The notes: generated by a model not told the origin, from the letters alone. Counted from the stretch's first letter, positions 38,303 to 47,823 are shown. The stretch is 64,000 nucleotides of DNA from Flavobacterium frigidimaris (GCA_900129595.1 FQWG01000001.1:372001-436000), one strand, 5' to 3'. Numbers and translations: made by a program.

Positions 38303-39154
38303 ATGAAAAAATATATACGCAACTATATAACATCACTATCAGTAGTTACAGTAATTTTAGGATCTTGCCTAAATGGTTACGGTCAGGATAGAAAACAAGA
38401 ATTTTCGATAGCTGTAGGAGGCCCAATGTCGTTTCTCAAGTATAATACTGCCGGAGAATCAGTACCCGGAAACGGTATAAATGCAGGAATTCGATACTCT
38501 TATTATTTAAACGAAGGTCTAAGTATTGGTATTGGTGTCGAATATCAAACGTACAGTTCTGATGTAAAATACGGATTTTATGGCGGACAGTATAATGCTG
38601 TTGATGCTGAAAATGAAGCATTTCAATTTAGATATAAAGCAACAGGATTACGCGAGCAGCAAAAATTAGGATACGTAAATATTCCAATAGGGATTCAATT
38701 TGAAACTCCCGGAGCTACAAAATTATATCTTGCAGCCGGAGCCAAAGTAGGTTTTGCAACCAACGGAAGCTACGAAAGTACCTACGGCAACCTAACGACA
38801 AGCGGTTATTACCCGCAGTATAATGTCGAATTATTTAGCCCCGCATTTGCAGGCTTTGAAAGTGTAAACAACCTGAAAACAAGCAAACAAGACCTCGATA
38901 CCGATGTGTCCTATTCGGCTACTTTCGAAACCGGTTTAAAACAAAAACTGGGAGATCGAAGCGCCATTTATATTGGCGTTTATTTAGATTACGGATTAAA
39001 TACTATTTATGATAATAAAGAAAGTAAAAATCTCGTGCAGTACCATCCGGAACTACCTGTGCAGCTGCAATACAACAGCATACTTGATACTTCTCATTCA
39101 AATGATATCAGACTGGTTTCTTACGGATTTAAACTAAGATATGCTATTCGGTAA
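38303..39154 (+). CDS. Outer-membrane beta-barrel protein (PorT-like)
   Basis: 283 residues with a signal peptide (VILGSCLNGYGQ; a Cys is present but the context is closer to a Sec signal than to a clean lipobox). About eight alternating beta strands follow (for example GINAGIRYSYYLNEGLSIGIGVEYQTY and IYIGVYLDYGLN), ending in a C-terminal strand YGFKLRYAIR. This is the outer-membrane beta-barrel layout common in Bacteroidota. As the partner gene directly after a SprB-like adhesin it takes the place that SprF has after SprB, although the sequence does not look like the PorP/SprF family. A role in export or anchoring of the adhesin is inferred. It ends at a bidirectional terminator. Confidence 0.7.
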   Translation: MKKYIRNYITSLSVVTVILGSCLNGYGQDRKQEFSIAVGGPMSFLKYNTAGESVPGNGINAGIRYSYYLNEGLSIGIGVEYQTYSSDVKYGFYGGQYNAVDAENEAFQFRYKATGLREQQKLGYVNIPIGIQFETPGATKLYLAAGAKVGFATNGSYESTYGNLTTSGYYPQYNVELFSPAFAGFESVNNLKTSKQDLDTDVSYSATFETGLKQKLGDRSAIYIGVYLDYGLNTIYDNKESKNLVQYHPELPVQLQYNSILDTSHSNDIRLVSYGFKLRYAIR

Positions 39155-39194
39155 TTTTTAAATTTACTATTTAAAAAAATCCTTTTTTAAAAAC

Positions 39195-39231
39195 AAAAAA
39201 TCCATTCGCCTAAACGAATGGATTTTTTTTT
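39195..39231. terminator. Bidirectional terminator
   Basis: TCCATTCG (39201-39208) pairs with CGAATGGA (39215-39222) over a 6-base loop. A6 stands before and T8 after the stem, so the element works for the rightward beta-barrel gene and for the leftward receiver gene at 39230. Confidence 0.85.
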
Positions 39232-39688
39232 ATTCAATTTTCACTGCCTTAATCTCGATTTTATTATACTGCTCAATTGATTTTGGTTCGTTCCAATATT
39301 CAATAATGGTCTTGATAACCTGCCTGAATTTTTCATAATCAAAAGGCTTCACAAAATAACTATGTGTAGGCAAAGAATACGGATCGATCACGAAGCTCTG
39401 TTCAAATAATGTCGTAAAAAACAAATACGGACAATTGAATATCGTCCCTACCCCATTATTATCAGAATTCGTTTCCATCACCTTATAATTCATGACATTC
39501 AACAATACAATATCAGAAAAGACCAAAAAAGGTTTAATGTGATGACGAAGCATATAATTGCAAGCCGTTTCGGCCGTATTAAAATATATAATTTGATTCT
39601 CGTAATTAAGATCCGCAAAAACCTCAATAAATAATTTACGGTCTTCCTGCTTATTCTCTATAACTACTATGGGTCCTTTTTTATTCAT
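39230..39688 (-). CDS. Degenerate response-regulator receiver protein
   Basis: 152 residues from the ATG at 39688, a single CheY-like domain without output domain. The phosphoacceptor position is probably Asp59 (FSDIVLL), and the switch Lys is present in SYFVKPFDYEKF. The N-terminal acidic pocket, normally two Asp/Glu, reads IENKQED, so metal binding may be impaired. An insertion (about 68-85, rich in Asn) replaces the usual loop. It may work as a phosphorylation-weak adaptor. It stands alone, convergent with the adhesin operon. Confidence 0.75.
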   Translation of the reverse strand: MNKKGPIVVIENKQEDRKLFIEVFADLNYENQIIYFNTAETACNYMLRHHIKPFLVFSDIVLLNVMNYKVMETNSDNNGVGTIFNCPYLFFTTLFEQSFVIDPYSLPTHSYFVKPFDYEKFRQVIKTIIEYWNEPKSIEQYNKIEIKAVKIE

Positions 39689-39993
39689 AGCCAATACCTT
39701 TAAAATTCGTACTTCAGATGTTCGTAAATTTTACCTACTAAATCCTATGTAAATATTTTAAAAAATAAGAATAAATAACTTACAAAATATTCCTTTGTGA
39801 TTATATAATTTTCATTTAGAAAACGATTCAAAAAAAAATCATCCCAATATAAAATGCTGAAAATTATACAATTACCAGATTGAATTTTATAATCAAATAA
39901 AAATTGTTTCTCCTAATTTTGACTTAACCATTTCTAATTCAACAACATGAACGAAATGTCTTTTTATTATCTATTAATTTAATCTCAAATGTT
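39689..39993. other. Divergent intergenic region
   Basis: About 305 AT-rich bases between the leftward receiver gene and the rightward small basic protein gene. No gene, strong repeat or clear promoter box is visible. Confidence 0.4.
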
Positions 39994-40119
39994 ATGAACA
40001 CTTCAAGCCACAAAAACACCAGCACTACAAGTGAAAAATCAACAGATAAAAAAATGGGTACTTCAAAAAGTGCTTCAAAATCTGCTGCTACAAAAAAGTC
40101 GCCAACGACTAAAAAATAA
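39994..40119 (+). CDS. Small Lys/Ser/Thr-rich basic protein, 41 aa
   Basis: A complete ATG-to-TAA frame of 41 residues with 10 Lys, 10 Ser and 9 Thr but only two acidic residues, ending SPTTKK. It has the composition of a histone-tail-like or disordered nucleic-acid-binding protein. It lies 19 bases before the start of a strongly acidic protein on the same strand, so the two are probably made together. I do not recognise a family. The low-complexity composition lowers confidence, but the frame is well placed after a 300-base promoter gap. Confidence 0.55.
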   Translation: MNTSSHKNTSTTSEKSTDKKMGTSKSASKSAATKKSPTTKK

Positions 40120-40138
40120 CCCTTTAAATCATTGCAGT

Positions 40139-40594
40139 ATGATAACAGGAAACAACGAAAATTATGGTCGGGACGATCGTAATTTTTACCATCCGGAAGA
40201 TGACATTCGTCTGGGATCTGAAAAAAAAGAAAATGACCTTTATGCTGTTAGCCGCAACAACGACGAAAGTTATGTTGATGAATACCAGAAAAGAACTGAT
40301 GAAGATTTTTTTGATGAGGATCCAATTTTAAATCAGGATGAAGATCCGGATGATTTGGATGAGGATTTCTCCAATGCACTCGACAGAGACGATGACGACG
40401 AAGAATATTTTGAAGAGGAAGATCTTGACGAAAGTGATTTAGACGATGATCTTGTAGAAGACTATGACGAAAACGATCGCGAAATCAACAGTTTTGCCAA
40501 AGATCGCTTAAAAGAAGACGAACTCGATCAGGAATACGACATTGATCAGGATCTTGAAGAAAAAGATCCTGTCAATAATCCCAGGGAGTTTTAA
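40139..40594 (+). CDS. Asp/Glu-rich acidic protein, 151 aa
   Basis: From the ATG at 40139. A longer frame from 40031 overlaps the 41-residue gene out of frame and adds a basic non-matching piece. The N-terminus (GRDDRNFYHPEDDIRLG) is followed by a long disordered stretch dominated by Asp and Glu (about 55-120, for example DRDDDDEEYFEEED). There is no signal peptide or membrane segment. Possible roles are chaperoning of a basic partner, DNA mimicry or cation binding; none can be proven. A strong terminator follows at 40611-40650. Confidence 0.7.
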   Translation: MITGNNENYGRDDRNFYHPEDDIRLGSEKKENDLYAVSRNNDESYVDEYQKRTDEDFFDEDPILNQDEDPDDLDEDFSNALDRDDDDEEYFEEEDLDESDLDDDLVEDYDENDREINSFAKDRLKEDELDQEYDIDQDLEEKDPVNNPREF

Positions 40595-40610
40595 GCGGAA
40601 CGCTTTACTA

Positions 40611-40650
40611 AAAATAAACCATTCGCCACGGCAATGGTTTATTTTCTTTT
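40611..40650 (+). terminator. Terminator after the acidic protein gene
   Basis: A perfect 13-base-pair stem (40611-40623 with 40633-40645) with a 9-base loop, followed by CTTTT. It separates the basic/acidic pair from the ligD unit. Confidence 0.8.
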
Positions 40651-40709
40651 ATTCCATCTTCTGACAGCCATTTTGATTAGCCGTTTATAAATCACTTAAA
40701 ACACTACTT

Positions 40710-41192
40710 ATGGATATCTTTATTTTTTTTCAGTTAATAATCGTTTCCGTCGCTGCTACATCAGCCATGACATTATTTAGTTATGCGGCATCGGCAAGCT
40801 TTCGGGAATTGTACAAAGAACCTGTGTTGCTCACCTTTATGCTAACCCGATTAAACGTTGAGTTACCGGCCAAATCTAAAGCCACACTCGCCTGGCTGCT
40901 GCATTATTTTATTGGTTTTCTCTTTGTCGTGGTGTATCATGTAGTATGGATAAAAAATATTTTACCCGTTTCGTTTTTAGTCGGCTTTATATTCGGTTTT
41001 CTTAGCGGTGTTATTGGCATTCTGGGCTGGATGTTCATGTTTAAGATGAGCGATCATCAGCCTGCTATCGATTTCAAAGGCTATTACTTTCAGCTGCTTC
41101 TGGCACACATTATTTTCGGATTGGTTGCAACCGCAGTTTACTCCCTTTCTTCATCTGTTTTAATATTGGTAAAAGCTTATGTCACTGTCTAA
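40710..41192 (+). CDS. Four-helix membrane protein upstream of ligD
   Basis: 160 residues with about four membrane segments (roughly 5-25, 62-82, 88-112, 130-155). A cytoplasmic loop contains FRELYKEPVLLTFMLTRLNVELPAKSK. There is no known catalytic motif. Its last 14 bases overlap the start of ligD, so it is translated in the same operon as the NHEJ ligase. I do not recognise a named family; a link to DNA repair rests on context only. Confidence 0.75.
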   Translation: MDIFIFFQLIIVSVAATSAMTLFSYAASASFRELYKEPVLLTFMLTRLNVELPAKSKATLAWLLHYFIGFLFVVVYHVVWIKNILPVSFLVGFIFGFLSGVIGILGWMFMFKMSDHQPAIDFKGYYFQLLLAHIIFGLVATAVYSLSSSVLILVKAYVTV

Positions 41193-43731
41193 ATACAATC
41201 AGAAAAGAGATTTCAAACAAACTCGGGAACCAAAAGGCAAAAGAGAAAAATCAGCTAAAGAGTTGATTTTTGTTGTTCAAAAACACGCCGCATCGCATTT
41301 GCATTATGATTTTAGATTAGAAATCGATGGTGTCTTAAAAAGCTGGGCAGTTCCTAAAGGACCTTCTATGAATCCTGACGATAAACGCCTGGCCATGATG
41401 GTCGAAGATCACCCCTACAGTTATAAAGATTTTGAAGGCACAATACCTGAAGGAAATTATGGCGCCGGAAATGTTATTGTGTGGGATAATGGCACTTATA
41501 CACCAGATCAGCCTTCTGCAAACCCTGCAAAAGCACTATTGGCAGATCTTAATAAAGGCCACTTAAGTTTTATTTTAAAAGGAAAAAAACTTAAAGGCGA
41601 ATTCTCATTGATAAAGCTAAAAGGAAAACAGGAAAACGCCTGGTTACTCATCAAAAAGCATGATCCGTATGCGACAGAAAATGATATTTTGAATAAAAAC
41701 AAATCGGTTATATCTCAGAGAACTTTGGAGGAATTAGAGAAAAAATCAAAAAAAAATGCTGAGAATAATACCGAAAAAAAAACATCTTCAAAAAGTAATT
41801 ATTCATCCCGGACTCCGGCAGTATTTATCAAACCAATGTTGGCCGGTACAAAAGAAAAAGCTTTTGATGATGCTGACTGGATTTTTGAAAATAAATACGA
41901 TGGCTACAGAGCTATTTCTGTAATTAATCCTTCTGATGTACAATTATTTAGCAGAAATAAACTATCTTTTAATTCTAATTTCAAGCCCGTTGCAGATGAA
42001 CTTCAAAAAATAGATCATATTGCCGTTTTAGATGGTGAAATTGTGGTAGAAGACGAAAATGGAAAAGCAAACTTTCAGCTCCTTCAAAACTATCTTAAAA
42101 CCGGTTTGGGCACTCTGAAATATTATGTTTTTGATCTTCTTAATTTAGATGGCAATACTATCACTCAATTGTCATTGCTGGAACGAAAAGAACTCCTGAA
42201 ATTATTATTTAATAAATATGATTTTACAAATATTTTCTATTCAGAACATACCATAGAAAAAGGAATAAGCCAATTTGACAGGGTTATAAAAAATAAAGGC
42301 GAAGGTATTATTGCAAAAAAAGCGGACAGTATTTATGCTTCTGATAAAAGAAATAATGATTGGCTTAAAATTAAAATTGCAAATGAGGAAGAAGCCATTA
42401 TTATTGGAATAACACAGCCTAAGAAATCCCGAAAATATTTTGGAGCCATTTTGCTTGGTCAGTATTATGGAAAAAGGCTTCAGTTTATAGGGAAATGCGG
42501 AACAGGTTTTACTGATGCTGTTTTAAAAGAATTGTATACAAAACTTCAGCCCTTTTTTGTTGATGAATCTCCGCTTAGCGAAAAAATTGGACTCAGGGAT
42601 GAAATTCAATGGGTAAAACCAAAGCTGGTTTGTCAGGTAAAATTCTCAGAATGGACAAATGACAAACATCTGAGACATCCTATATATCTGGGTTTAAGAG
42701 TAGACAAGAAACCTGCGGAAGTTTTTGTACCGTCAAATATTAAATCAAATACTACAACCGAAACGAAAGTAAATGCTGCTGCTATGAAAGAAAAACCAAC
42801 TCAGAAAACAGAAAACGATTACGATTTAAAAATCGGCAAGACGACTTTGCATCTGACCAATCAAAACAAGATATATTTTCCTGATGACGGAATTACCAAA
42901 GGAGACATTGTACAGTATTATAATGAAGCAGCAGATTTTATATTGCCTTATCTCAAAGACCGTCCGCAATCGATGAACCGTTTTCCTAACGGAATAAATG
43001 CTCCGGGATTTTATCAAAAAGACGTTGATGTCGATAAGATTCCGTCCTGGCTGAAAACCAGAAAAGTGTTTTCTGAATCGAATGAAGAATTCCTGAATTA
43101 CCTGATCTGCAATGACAAACCGACTTTGTTGTATATGGCAAATCTGGGCTGTATTGATATGAATCCGTGGAATTCTACCATAAAACATATCGAAAATCCC
43201 GATTGGCTTGTGATCGATATTGATCCTGAAAAAGATAATTTCGAAGAAGTTGTAAAAACCGCCCTGATCGTAAAAGAAGTCCTTGACGAACTTGAGACAG
43301 ATTGTTACTGCAAAACTTCAGGAGCAACAGGATTACATGTTTACATTCCGCTTGGTGCGCAATATGATTATGATTCCATTAAAATATTGGGCGAATTGTT
43401 AGCTATTGAGATACAATCCCGTTTGCCTGAAACAACTTCATTAGAACGAAGCATCAAAAAAAGAAATCATAAAATTTATATCGATTATCTGCAAAACCGT
43501 CGCGGGCAGACACTGGCAGCACCTTACTCTGTAAGACCTAAACCGGGAGCAACAGTTTCGACGCCATTAGAATGGAGCGAAGTAAATTCGAAATTGCATC
43601 CGTCGCAATTTACCATCAAAAATGTGCTGAAACGTTTTGATAAAAAAGGCGATTTATGGAAACCTGTTTTAGGAAAAGGTGCCAATATCAAAAAGATACT
43701 GCATAAACTGGAAAACAAAAGTCCGGATTAA
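41179..43731 (+). CDS. ligD: Multifunctional DNA ligase D (NHEJ)
   Basis: 850 residues with domains in the order phosphoesterase, ligase, polymerase, as in Pseudomonas LigD. The 3'-phosphoesterase domain (about 1-170) has [13 protein letters not shown] and WAVPKGPS. The ATP-dependent ligase domain (about 210-525) has the adenylated Lys in [11 protein letters not shown] near 237, the LDGEIV motif and the late LKIKIANEE motif. After a linker, the primase-polymerase domain (about 550-850) has the metal-binding pair in [12 protein letters not shown] and the [13 protein letters not shown] segment. With Ku it joins double-strand ends without a template. It converges with ku, and the two genes overlap by 4 bases at their stops. 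Confidence 0.97.
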   Translation: MSLSKYNQKRDFKQTREPKGKREKSAKELIFVVQKHAASHLHYDFRLEIDGVLKSWAVPKGPSMNPDDKRLAMMVEDHPYSYKDFEGTIPEGNYGAGNVIVWDNGTYTPDQPSANPAKALLADLNKGHLSFILKGKKLKGEFSLIKLKGKQENAWLLIKKHDPYATENDILNKNKSVISQRTLEELEKKSKKNAENNTEKKTSSKSNYSSRTPAVFIKPMLAGTKEKAFDDADWIFENKYDGYRAISVINPSDVQLFSRNKLSFNSNFKPVADELQKIDHIAVLDGEIVVEDENGKANFQLLQNYLKTGLGTLKYYVFDLLNLDGNTITQLSLLERKELLKLLFNKYDFTNIFYSEHTIEKGISQFDRVIKNKGEGIIAKKADSIYASDKRNNDWLKIKIANEEEAIIIGITQPKKSRKYFGAILLGQYYGKRLQFIGKCGTGFTDAVLKELYTKLQPFFVDESPLSEKIGLRDEIQWVKPKLVCQVKFSEWTNDKHLRHPIYLGLRVDKKPAEVFVPSNIKSNTTTETKVNAAAMKEKPTQKTENDYDLKIGKTTLHLTNQNKIYFPDDGITKGDIVQYYNEAADFILPYLKDRPQSMNRFPNGINAPGFYQKDVDVDKIPSWLKTRKVFSESNEEFLNYLICNDKPTLLYMANLGCIDMNPWNSTIKHIENPDWLVIDIDPEKDNFEEVVKTALIVKEVLDELETDCYCKTSGATGLHVYIPLGAQYDYDSIKILGELLAIEIQSRLPETTSLERSIKKRNHKIYIDYLQNRRGQTLAAPYSVRPKPGATVSTPLEWSEVNSKLHPSQFTIKNVLKRFDKKGDLWKPVLGKGANIKKILHKLENKSPD

Positions 43732-44498
43732 GAAGATTTCTTCTTATCCAGACTTGCTTTTAACATCGCCATTAAATCGTCGCTTTGTTTATGAACGACT
43801 TGTAATTTTCGAGCCGCTTGTTTTTTGCCTTTGGCTTTATTTTTTATAATCTGCAAAAGCTTCGCAGTATATTCATCCTTATAAGCACTGATATCGAATT
43901 TTTCAGTCAGCTGATCGATTAGTTTTTCAGCCATATCCATTTCTTTCGTAGCTTTTTTAGAAGCCGGAGGAAGTTTTAATTCTGAAGTATCCCTGATTTC
44001 CTGTTCAAATCTGATTCGGTTTAATAAGATCACATTTTTGTAAGGTTTCAAAATCGCCAGGCTTTCTTTGTTTCGCAAAACAAAACTCGTCACTCCTACT
44101 TTACCGGACGCTTCAAGCGCATCTCTGAGCAAAGCATACGCATTAAGGGCCCCTTTGTCAGGCTCGAGATAATACGGCTGTTCATAATAAATACTGTTGA
44201 TTTCATTTTCTAAAGCAAAACTCTGAATATTAATCGTTTTGGTTTTCTCGGCATCGGCAGCTTCAAAATCAGCATCTTCGAGAATCACATATTTATCATC
44301 GATTTTATAGCCTTTTACGATATTACCGTAAGACACTTCTTTACCCGTATTTTCATTTACCCTTTTGAACTTGATATTGGCATGGTCTTTTTCGTCCAGC
44401 ATGTCCATATCAAGCGTACTTTCCTGCACGGCAGAAAATATTTTAATGGGAATATTAATTAACCCAAAACTGATTGATCCTGTCCATATTGCTCTCAT
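43728..44498 (-). CDS. ku: Ku protein (NHEJ)
   Basis: 256 residues of the bacterial Ku family: [18 protein letters not shown] at the start, then the bridge region [25 protein letters not shown] and [36 protein letters not shown] and the C-terminal [21 protein letters not shown] are also standard. A short Lys-rich tail (about 215-256) resembles the DNA-contacting extensions of other bacterial Ku proteins. It forms a ring homodimer on DNA ends and recruits LigD. Its stop codon overlaps that of ligD, and it starts 10 bases downstream of the SpoIIAA-like gene on the same strand. Confidence 0.97.
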   Translation of the reverse strand: MRAIWTGSISFGLINIPIKIFSAVQESTLDMDMLDEKDHANIKFKRVNENTGKEVSYGNIVKGYKIDDKYVILEDADFEAADAEKTKTINIQSFALENEINSIYYEQPYYLEPDKGALNAYALLRDALEASGKVGVTSFVLRNKESLAILKPYKNVILLNRIRFEQEIRDTSELKLPPASKKATKEMDMAEKLIDQLTEKFDISAYKDEYTAKLLQIIKNKAKGKKQAARKLQVVHKQSDDLMAMLKASLDKKKSS

Positions 44499-44508
44499 AA
44501 TAATAGGT

Positions 44509-44877
44509 TTATAAAGTTGAATTTCCTTCGACCCACTTCAGGGCTTTATTAAAAGCTCCCTTTTTAAAACCACGCAATTCTCCGGTGGCATTAAAAACAA
44601 ATCCATCATTAAAATTCATTTCATCCGAATCTGAAACGATGGCAACCCTATTCCAGTTTTCAAATTGCTGCAATCCAAGGACAGCATCGTGAAACCAGGC
44701 ATTTTCAGTAAAATTCTGAGTATCTGTATCCAGTGCAAACAAAAAATTAATCTCGTTTGACGCTTTAGATAAGCCTTCTAATTCAGGAAGTATAACAGTT
44801 TTAAAATCAGCTGTTGTTACTTGTCCAAGTGCTCTGAAAGCAATTAAATTCTTTGCTGTTTCTATTTTATGTATCAT
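44509..44877 (-). CDS. SpoIIAA-like (STAS-related) protein
   Basis: 122 residues matching the SpoIIAA-like family (PF11964): strands and helices around [48 protein letters not shown] and [15 protein letters not shown]. Proteins of this family have a STAS-like fold, and some bind lipids or small ligands. It lies 10 bases before ku on the same strand and is likely in one operon with it, but a repair role is not established. Confidence 0.75.
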   Translation of the reverse strand: MIHKIETAKNLIAFRALGQVTTADFKTVILPELEGLSKASNEINFLFALDTDTQNFTENAWFHDAVLGLQQFENWNRVAIVSDSDEMNFNDGFVFNATGELRGFKKGAFNKALKWVEGNSTL

Positions 44878-45028
44878 AATGATTATGGTTTGAATTGTTG
44901 TTCTAATGCAATCTATTTCAGAGGATTAAAATTAATTCACATCACATCAGAAAACTTTACACGATTATGGGTGGAGATTACAAAACTTCAATAATGTCCC
45001 TAATAGAAGCCACAGATTAAAATATCAT

Positions 45029-45107
45029 TTCACGCAGATCTTGCAGATTTTAATTTTACCAATTATCTGCACACATCTGCTTAAATCTTTTTTAAAATCT
45101 GCGTGAA
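45029..45107. repeat. Inverted repeat with TTCACGCAGAT arms
   Basis: TTCACGCAGAT (45029-45039) is matched exactly by its complement ATCTGCGTGAA (45097-45107), with further CAGAT/ATCTG words between. It resembles the small mobile-looking intergenic repeats of flavobacteria. Confidence 0.55.
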
Positions 45108-45200
45108 AAAAATCCAACACATAGAAATTCAATAGCTATAAATATATCGCTTCTATGGAGCTTTTATTAAACGATTTTATAATAAAAACATTCATTTAAA

Positions 45201-45330
45201 CCCAGGCAGAATGACATATTTATAGAAATCAAAAGAAAAAGATCATCTATTTCAAGTCCCAGAGGGATGCTATATTTATAGAAAATAAAACACACACAAC
45301 AAAGAACTCCAGCGAGGTGAAATATTAAAC
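45201..45330. repeat. Degenerate tandem units of a palindromic-type intergenic repeat
   Basis: Three related units start at about 45201, 45258 and 45307. The first two share CCCAG, ATG, a run like ATATTTATAGAAA, and an A-rich end. The third keeps CCAGCGAGGTGAAATATT. Confidence 0.5.
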
Positions 45331-45338
45331 CCTAATAT

Positions 45339-45376
45339 AAAAGGGGAATATTTCATTTTTGAAATATTCCCCTTTT
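45339..45376 (-). terminator. Terminator of the siderophore-type receptor gene
   Basis: A perfect 17-base-pair stem (45339-45355 with 45360-45376) with a 4-base loop, 26 bases past the stop of the leftward receptor gene. On the minus strand it ends in TTTTATATT. Confidence 0.8.
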
Positions 45377-45402
45377 TATTATTTCAAATTATTAAATAAT
45401 AA

Positions 45403-47823
45403 TTAGAATTTAAAAGTAAGATTGGCTGTTATACGCGTTGGATTTTGTGCCGCAAGCCTGTACGACCAATATTTTTCATTCGTTACATTGTCTACTTTGA
45501 GACCCAATCTGTATCTGGGCTGATCATAAAAAAGCGAGGCATCTAAAACCGTGTAGGACGGAATAGAAAATTTGAAAGATGTTGTATTCGTCTGGTAATA
45601 TTCACTGCCGTAAATACCTCCAAAACCAAATCCTAAACCTTGCGCCGGACCCTTTACGATTCTGTAACTCGCCCATAAATTAGCCGTTCTTGGGGATCCC
45701 GCCGTAGTTGGCCGTAAGCCCTGAACGCTGGCATTACTTTTTTCGTATTTACTGTCATTATAGGTATAACCCGCTACAATGTTCAATCCTGAAATTGGAT
45801 TTGCAATCAATTCTGCTTCAAAACCTTTGCTCACCTGAGTTCCGTCCTGAATAGAAAAGTTGGCATGATCCGGATCGTCACGCGTAATGTTTGTTACCTG
45901 TATGTCGTAATAACTAAGCGTAGCCGAGATTTTATTCAAATCAAATTTAAAACCTCCTTCGTACTGATTCGCCTGATTGGGTTTGAACGTATTTCCGTCA
46001 AAATCAGAACCTGAAACGTTACTGAAACCATTCATATAATTACCAAAAACAGAAACCTTGTCTTTTACAATTTGATAAACCAATCCAAATTTTGGTGAAA
46101 ATGCTGTTTGATTGTAGTTTCCTGCAATAGAATCTTTGCTAGGATAATATGTTCCTTTATTCTCGTATCGGTCCATACGTATACCACCCATTACCAACAA
46201 TTGATCCGTTACATTCAAAACATCCGAAACGTAAGCGCTGTATGTGTTCTCATCATTGGATACGAAATTGTTGAATTTTAAATTAGGATTAGCAAACATC
46301 GGAGCCACTTTCTCAATATTAAAATTGTTGTAGGCATCACCCGGTTTTTTATAATCCATTGCCGGCATATTGACAATCGCATCATTACGGGTGGCGCGCA
46401 AGCTATAAAAATCCAGACCTGCTACTACCCTGTTTTTTAGTTTACCAATTTTAAAAACACCAATAAAATTCTGCTGAATATCTGTTCCGTAAAAAGGAGA
46501 TTCCTGATACGTAACCTGCTGTCTGATTGTTGTTGGAGACATCATCTGTAAAGACACCACATAACCATCAGAGGATGATCTTGTTCTGGACAAAATAGTC
46601 TGAGACGTCCATTCATCCGACATTTTATATTTTAACTGAGCAAAAATATTATATTGCTGGCTGGTGTAATTAATGGTATTATTGGCAAAAGACAATTTAT
46701 ACGGAATATTAAGTGCTTCAATGCTGCTTTCAGTTCCTTTTACAGCAAACGGCGCAAGTCTCGTAGGCGAAGTTGCTTTGTAAATACTGAATTCGGCATC
46801 GATCAAAAGCGTTAAACGGTCATTTACCTGATAAGAGAAACTTGGCGCAAAAGAGAAGTTTCTGTTGAATCCGGCATCCTGAAAACTTCTTTCGCTATGC
46901 AAAGCTGTATTTATTCTTAGCAAAGCCGTTTTATCTTCATTGATTGGCGTATTGATATCCGCCGTTAAACGGTTAAGATCCCAACTTGCCGCAGAATAGG
47001 AAACTTCGCCTTTGAAGGTGTCAAAAGGCTTTTTCGTAACACGATTAAACAATCCCCCAAAAGATGACAATGTACTTCCAAAAAGCGTTGCTGATGGCCC
47101 TTTGATCACCTCAATACGTTCTAAATTCGAAGGGTCAATTGTGGTATACGTAAAACTTCCTACTCCATTTCTAACCACTTGCGGAGTCGGAAAACCTCTT
47201 GATATAGAAGTGGTACGGCCCTGGTTTCTTACTTCGGCAATACCTGCACCGGGAACGTTTTTAAATGCGCTATTATAATCTGTAATCACCTGCTCCTTCA
47301 TCAATTCCTTGCTTACGATGATGTAAACCTGTGAATTTTCAATGTTTTTCAGAGGCATTTTTGCTACGTCAATACTTTCTTTCTTGGCAAAACGATTTCC
47401 TCCGGTACGAATTACAACATCTTCAAGATTTTGTACAGATGAATTTACGCGGATATCTACCGTCGCTGATGGTGACTGTTCTGTAACCTCAGCCGTTTCT
47501 GTAGAAGACACATAACCGGACATGGTAACTTCTAAAGTATATGTTCCGAAAGGCACTTTTTTAAACTCATAGTTACCGGATGCATTCGTTACGGCACTCT
47601 TATTTATTTCGATTAACTTCACGATAACACCCTGACTTGCATTTCCGTCATTTGTGATGATTGTACCTTTTATTTGCCCGTTTGATTCCGTTTGAGCCTG
47701 AAGAAAACCTCCACTTGTCAGCAAACTCAACATGAGGATGAAAGTCAATTTCTGTTTTAAGGTTTGTATCATTTTCCCTGAACGCATTACAGAACAGGAA
47801 GTTGATAATATTTTTGTTGTCAT
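45403..47823 (-). CDS. TonB-dependent siderophore-type receptor
   Basis: 806 residues from the ATG at 47823; an ATG at 47772 would give a more standard signal peptide ending in FLQAQ. A carboxypeptidase-like domain (about 50-125, GQIKGTIITNDGNASQ) precedes the plug, which has the marks of ferric-siderophore receptors: NSAFKNVPGAGIAEVRNQGR, SISRGFP, IDPSNLERIEVIKGPSATLFG and FGGLFNRVTKKP. The barrel ends in RITANLTFKF. Substrate is probably a hydroxamate-type or related ferric complex, by family only. No FecI/FecR pair or iron ABC transporter is adjacent. It is monocistronic with its own terminator. Confidence 0.9.
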   Translation of the reverse strand: MTTKILSTSCSVMRSGKMIQTLKQKLTFILMLSLLTSGGFLQAQTESNGQIKGTIITNDGNASQGVIVKLIEINKSAVTNASGNYEFKKVPFGTYTLEVTMSGYVSSTETAEVTEQSPSATVDIRVNSSVQNLEDVVIRTGGNRFAKKESIDVAKMPLKNIENSQVYIIVSKELMKEQVITDYNSAFKNVPGAGIAEVRNQGRTTSISRGFPTPQVVRNGVGSFTYTTIDPSNLERIEVIKGPSATLFGSTLSSFGGLFNRVTKKPFDTFKGEVSYSAASWDLNRLTADINTPINEDKTALLRINTALHSERSFQDAGFNRNFSFAPSFSYQVNDRLTLLIDAEFSIYKATSPTRLAPFAVKGTESSIEALNIPYKLSFANNTINYTSQQYNIFAQLKYKMSDEWTSQTILSRTRSSSDGYVVSLQMMSPTTIRQQVTYQESPFYGTDIQQNFIGVFKIGKLKNRVVAGLDFYSLRATRNDAIVNMPAMDYKKPGDAYNNFNIEKVAPMFANPNLKFNNFVSNDENTYSAYVSDVLNVTDQLLVMGGIRMDRYENKGTYYPSKDSIAGNYNQTAFSPKFGLVYQIVKDKVSVFGNYMNGFSNVSGSDFDGNTFKPNQANQYEGGFKFDLNKISATLSYYDIQVTNITRDDPDHANFSIQDGTQVSKGFEAELIANPISGLNIVAGYTYNDSKYEKSNASVQGLRPTTAGSPRTANLWASYRIVKGPAQGLGFGFGGIYGSEYYQTNTTSFKFSIPSYTVLDASLFYDQPRYRLGLKVDNVTNEKYWSYRLAAQNPTRITANLTFKF

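Larger units (their letters stand above)
44878..45402. other. Intergenic region made largely of repeats
   Basis: About 525 bases hold no gene. From right to left the region contains the receptor terminator (45339-45376), degenerate CCCAGAGGGATG-type units (45201-45330) and an inverted ATCTGCGTGAA repeat (45029-45107). The part beside the SpoIIAA-like gene must hold its promoter, but I cannot pick out boxes. Confidence 0.5.

Noticed and set aside
40031..40138. N-terminal extension of the acidic protein
   Set aside because: It overlaps the 41-residue basic protein gene out of frame, and its composition differs sharply from the rest of the protein.
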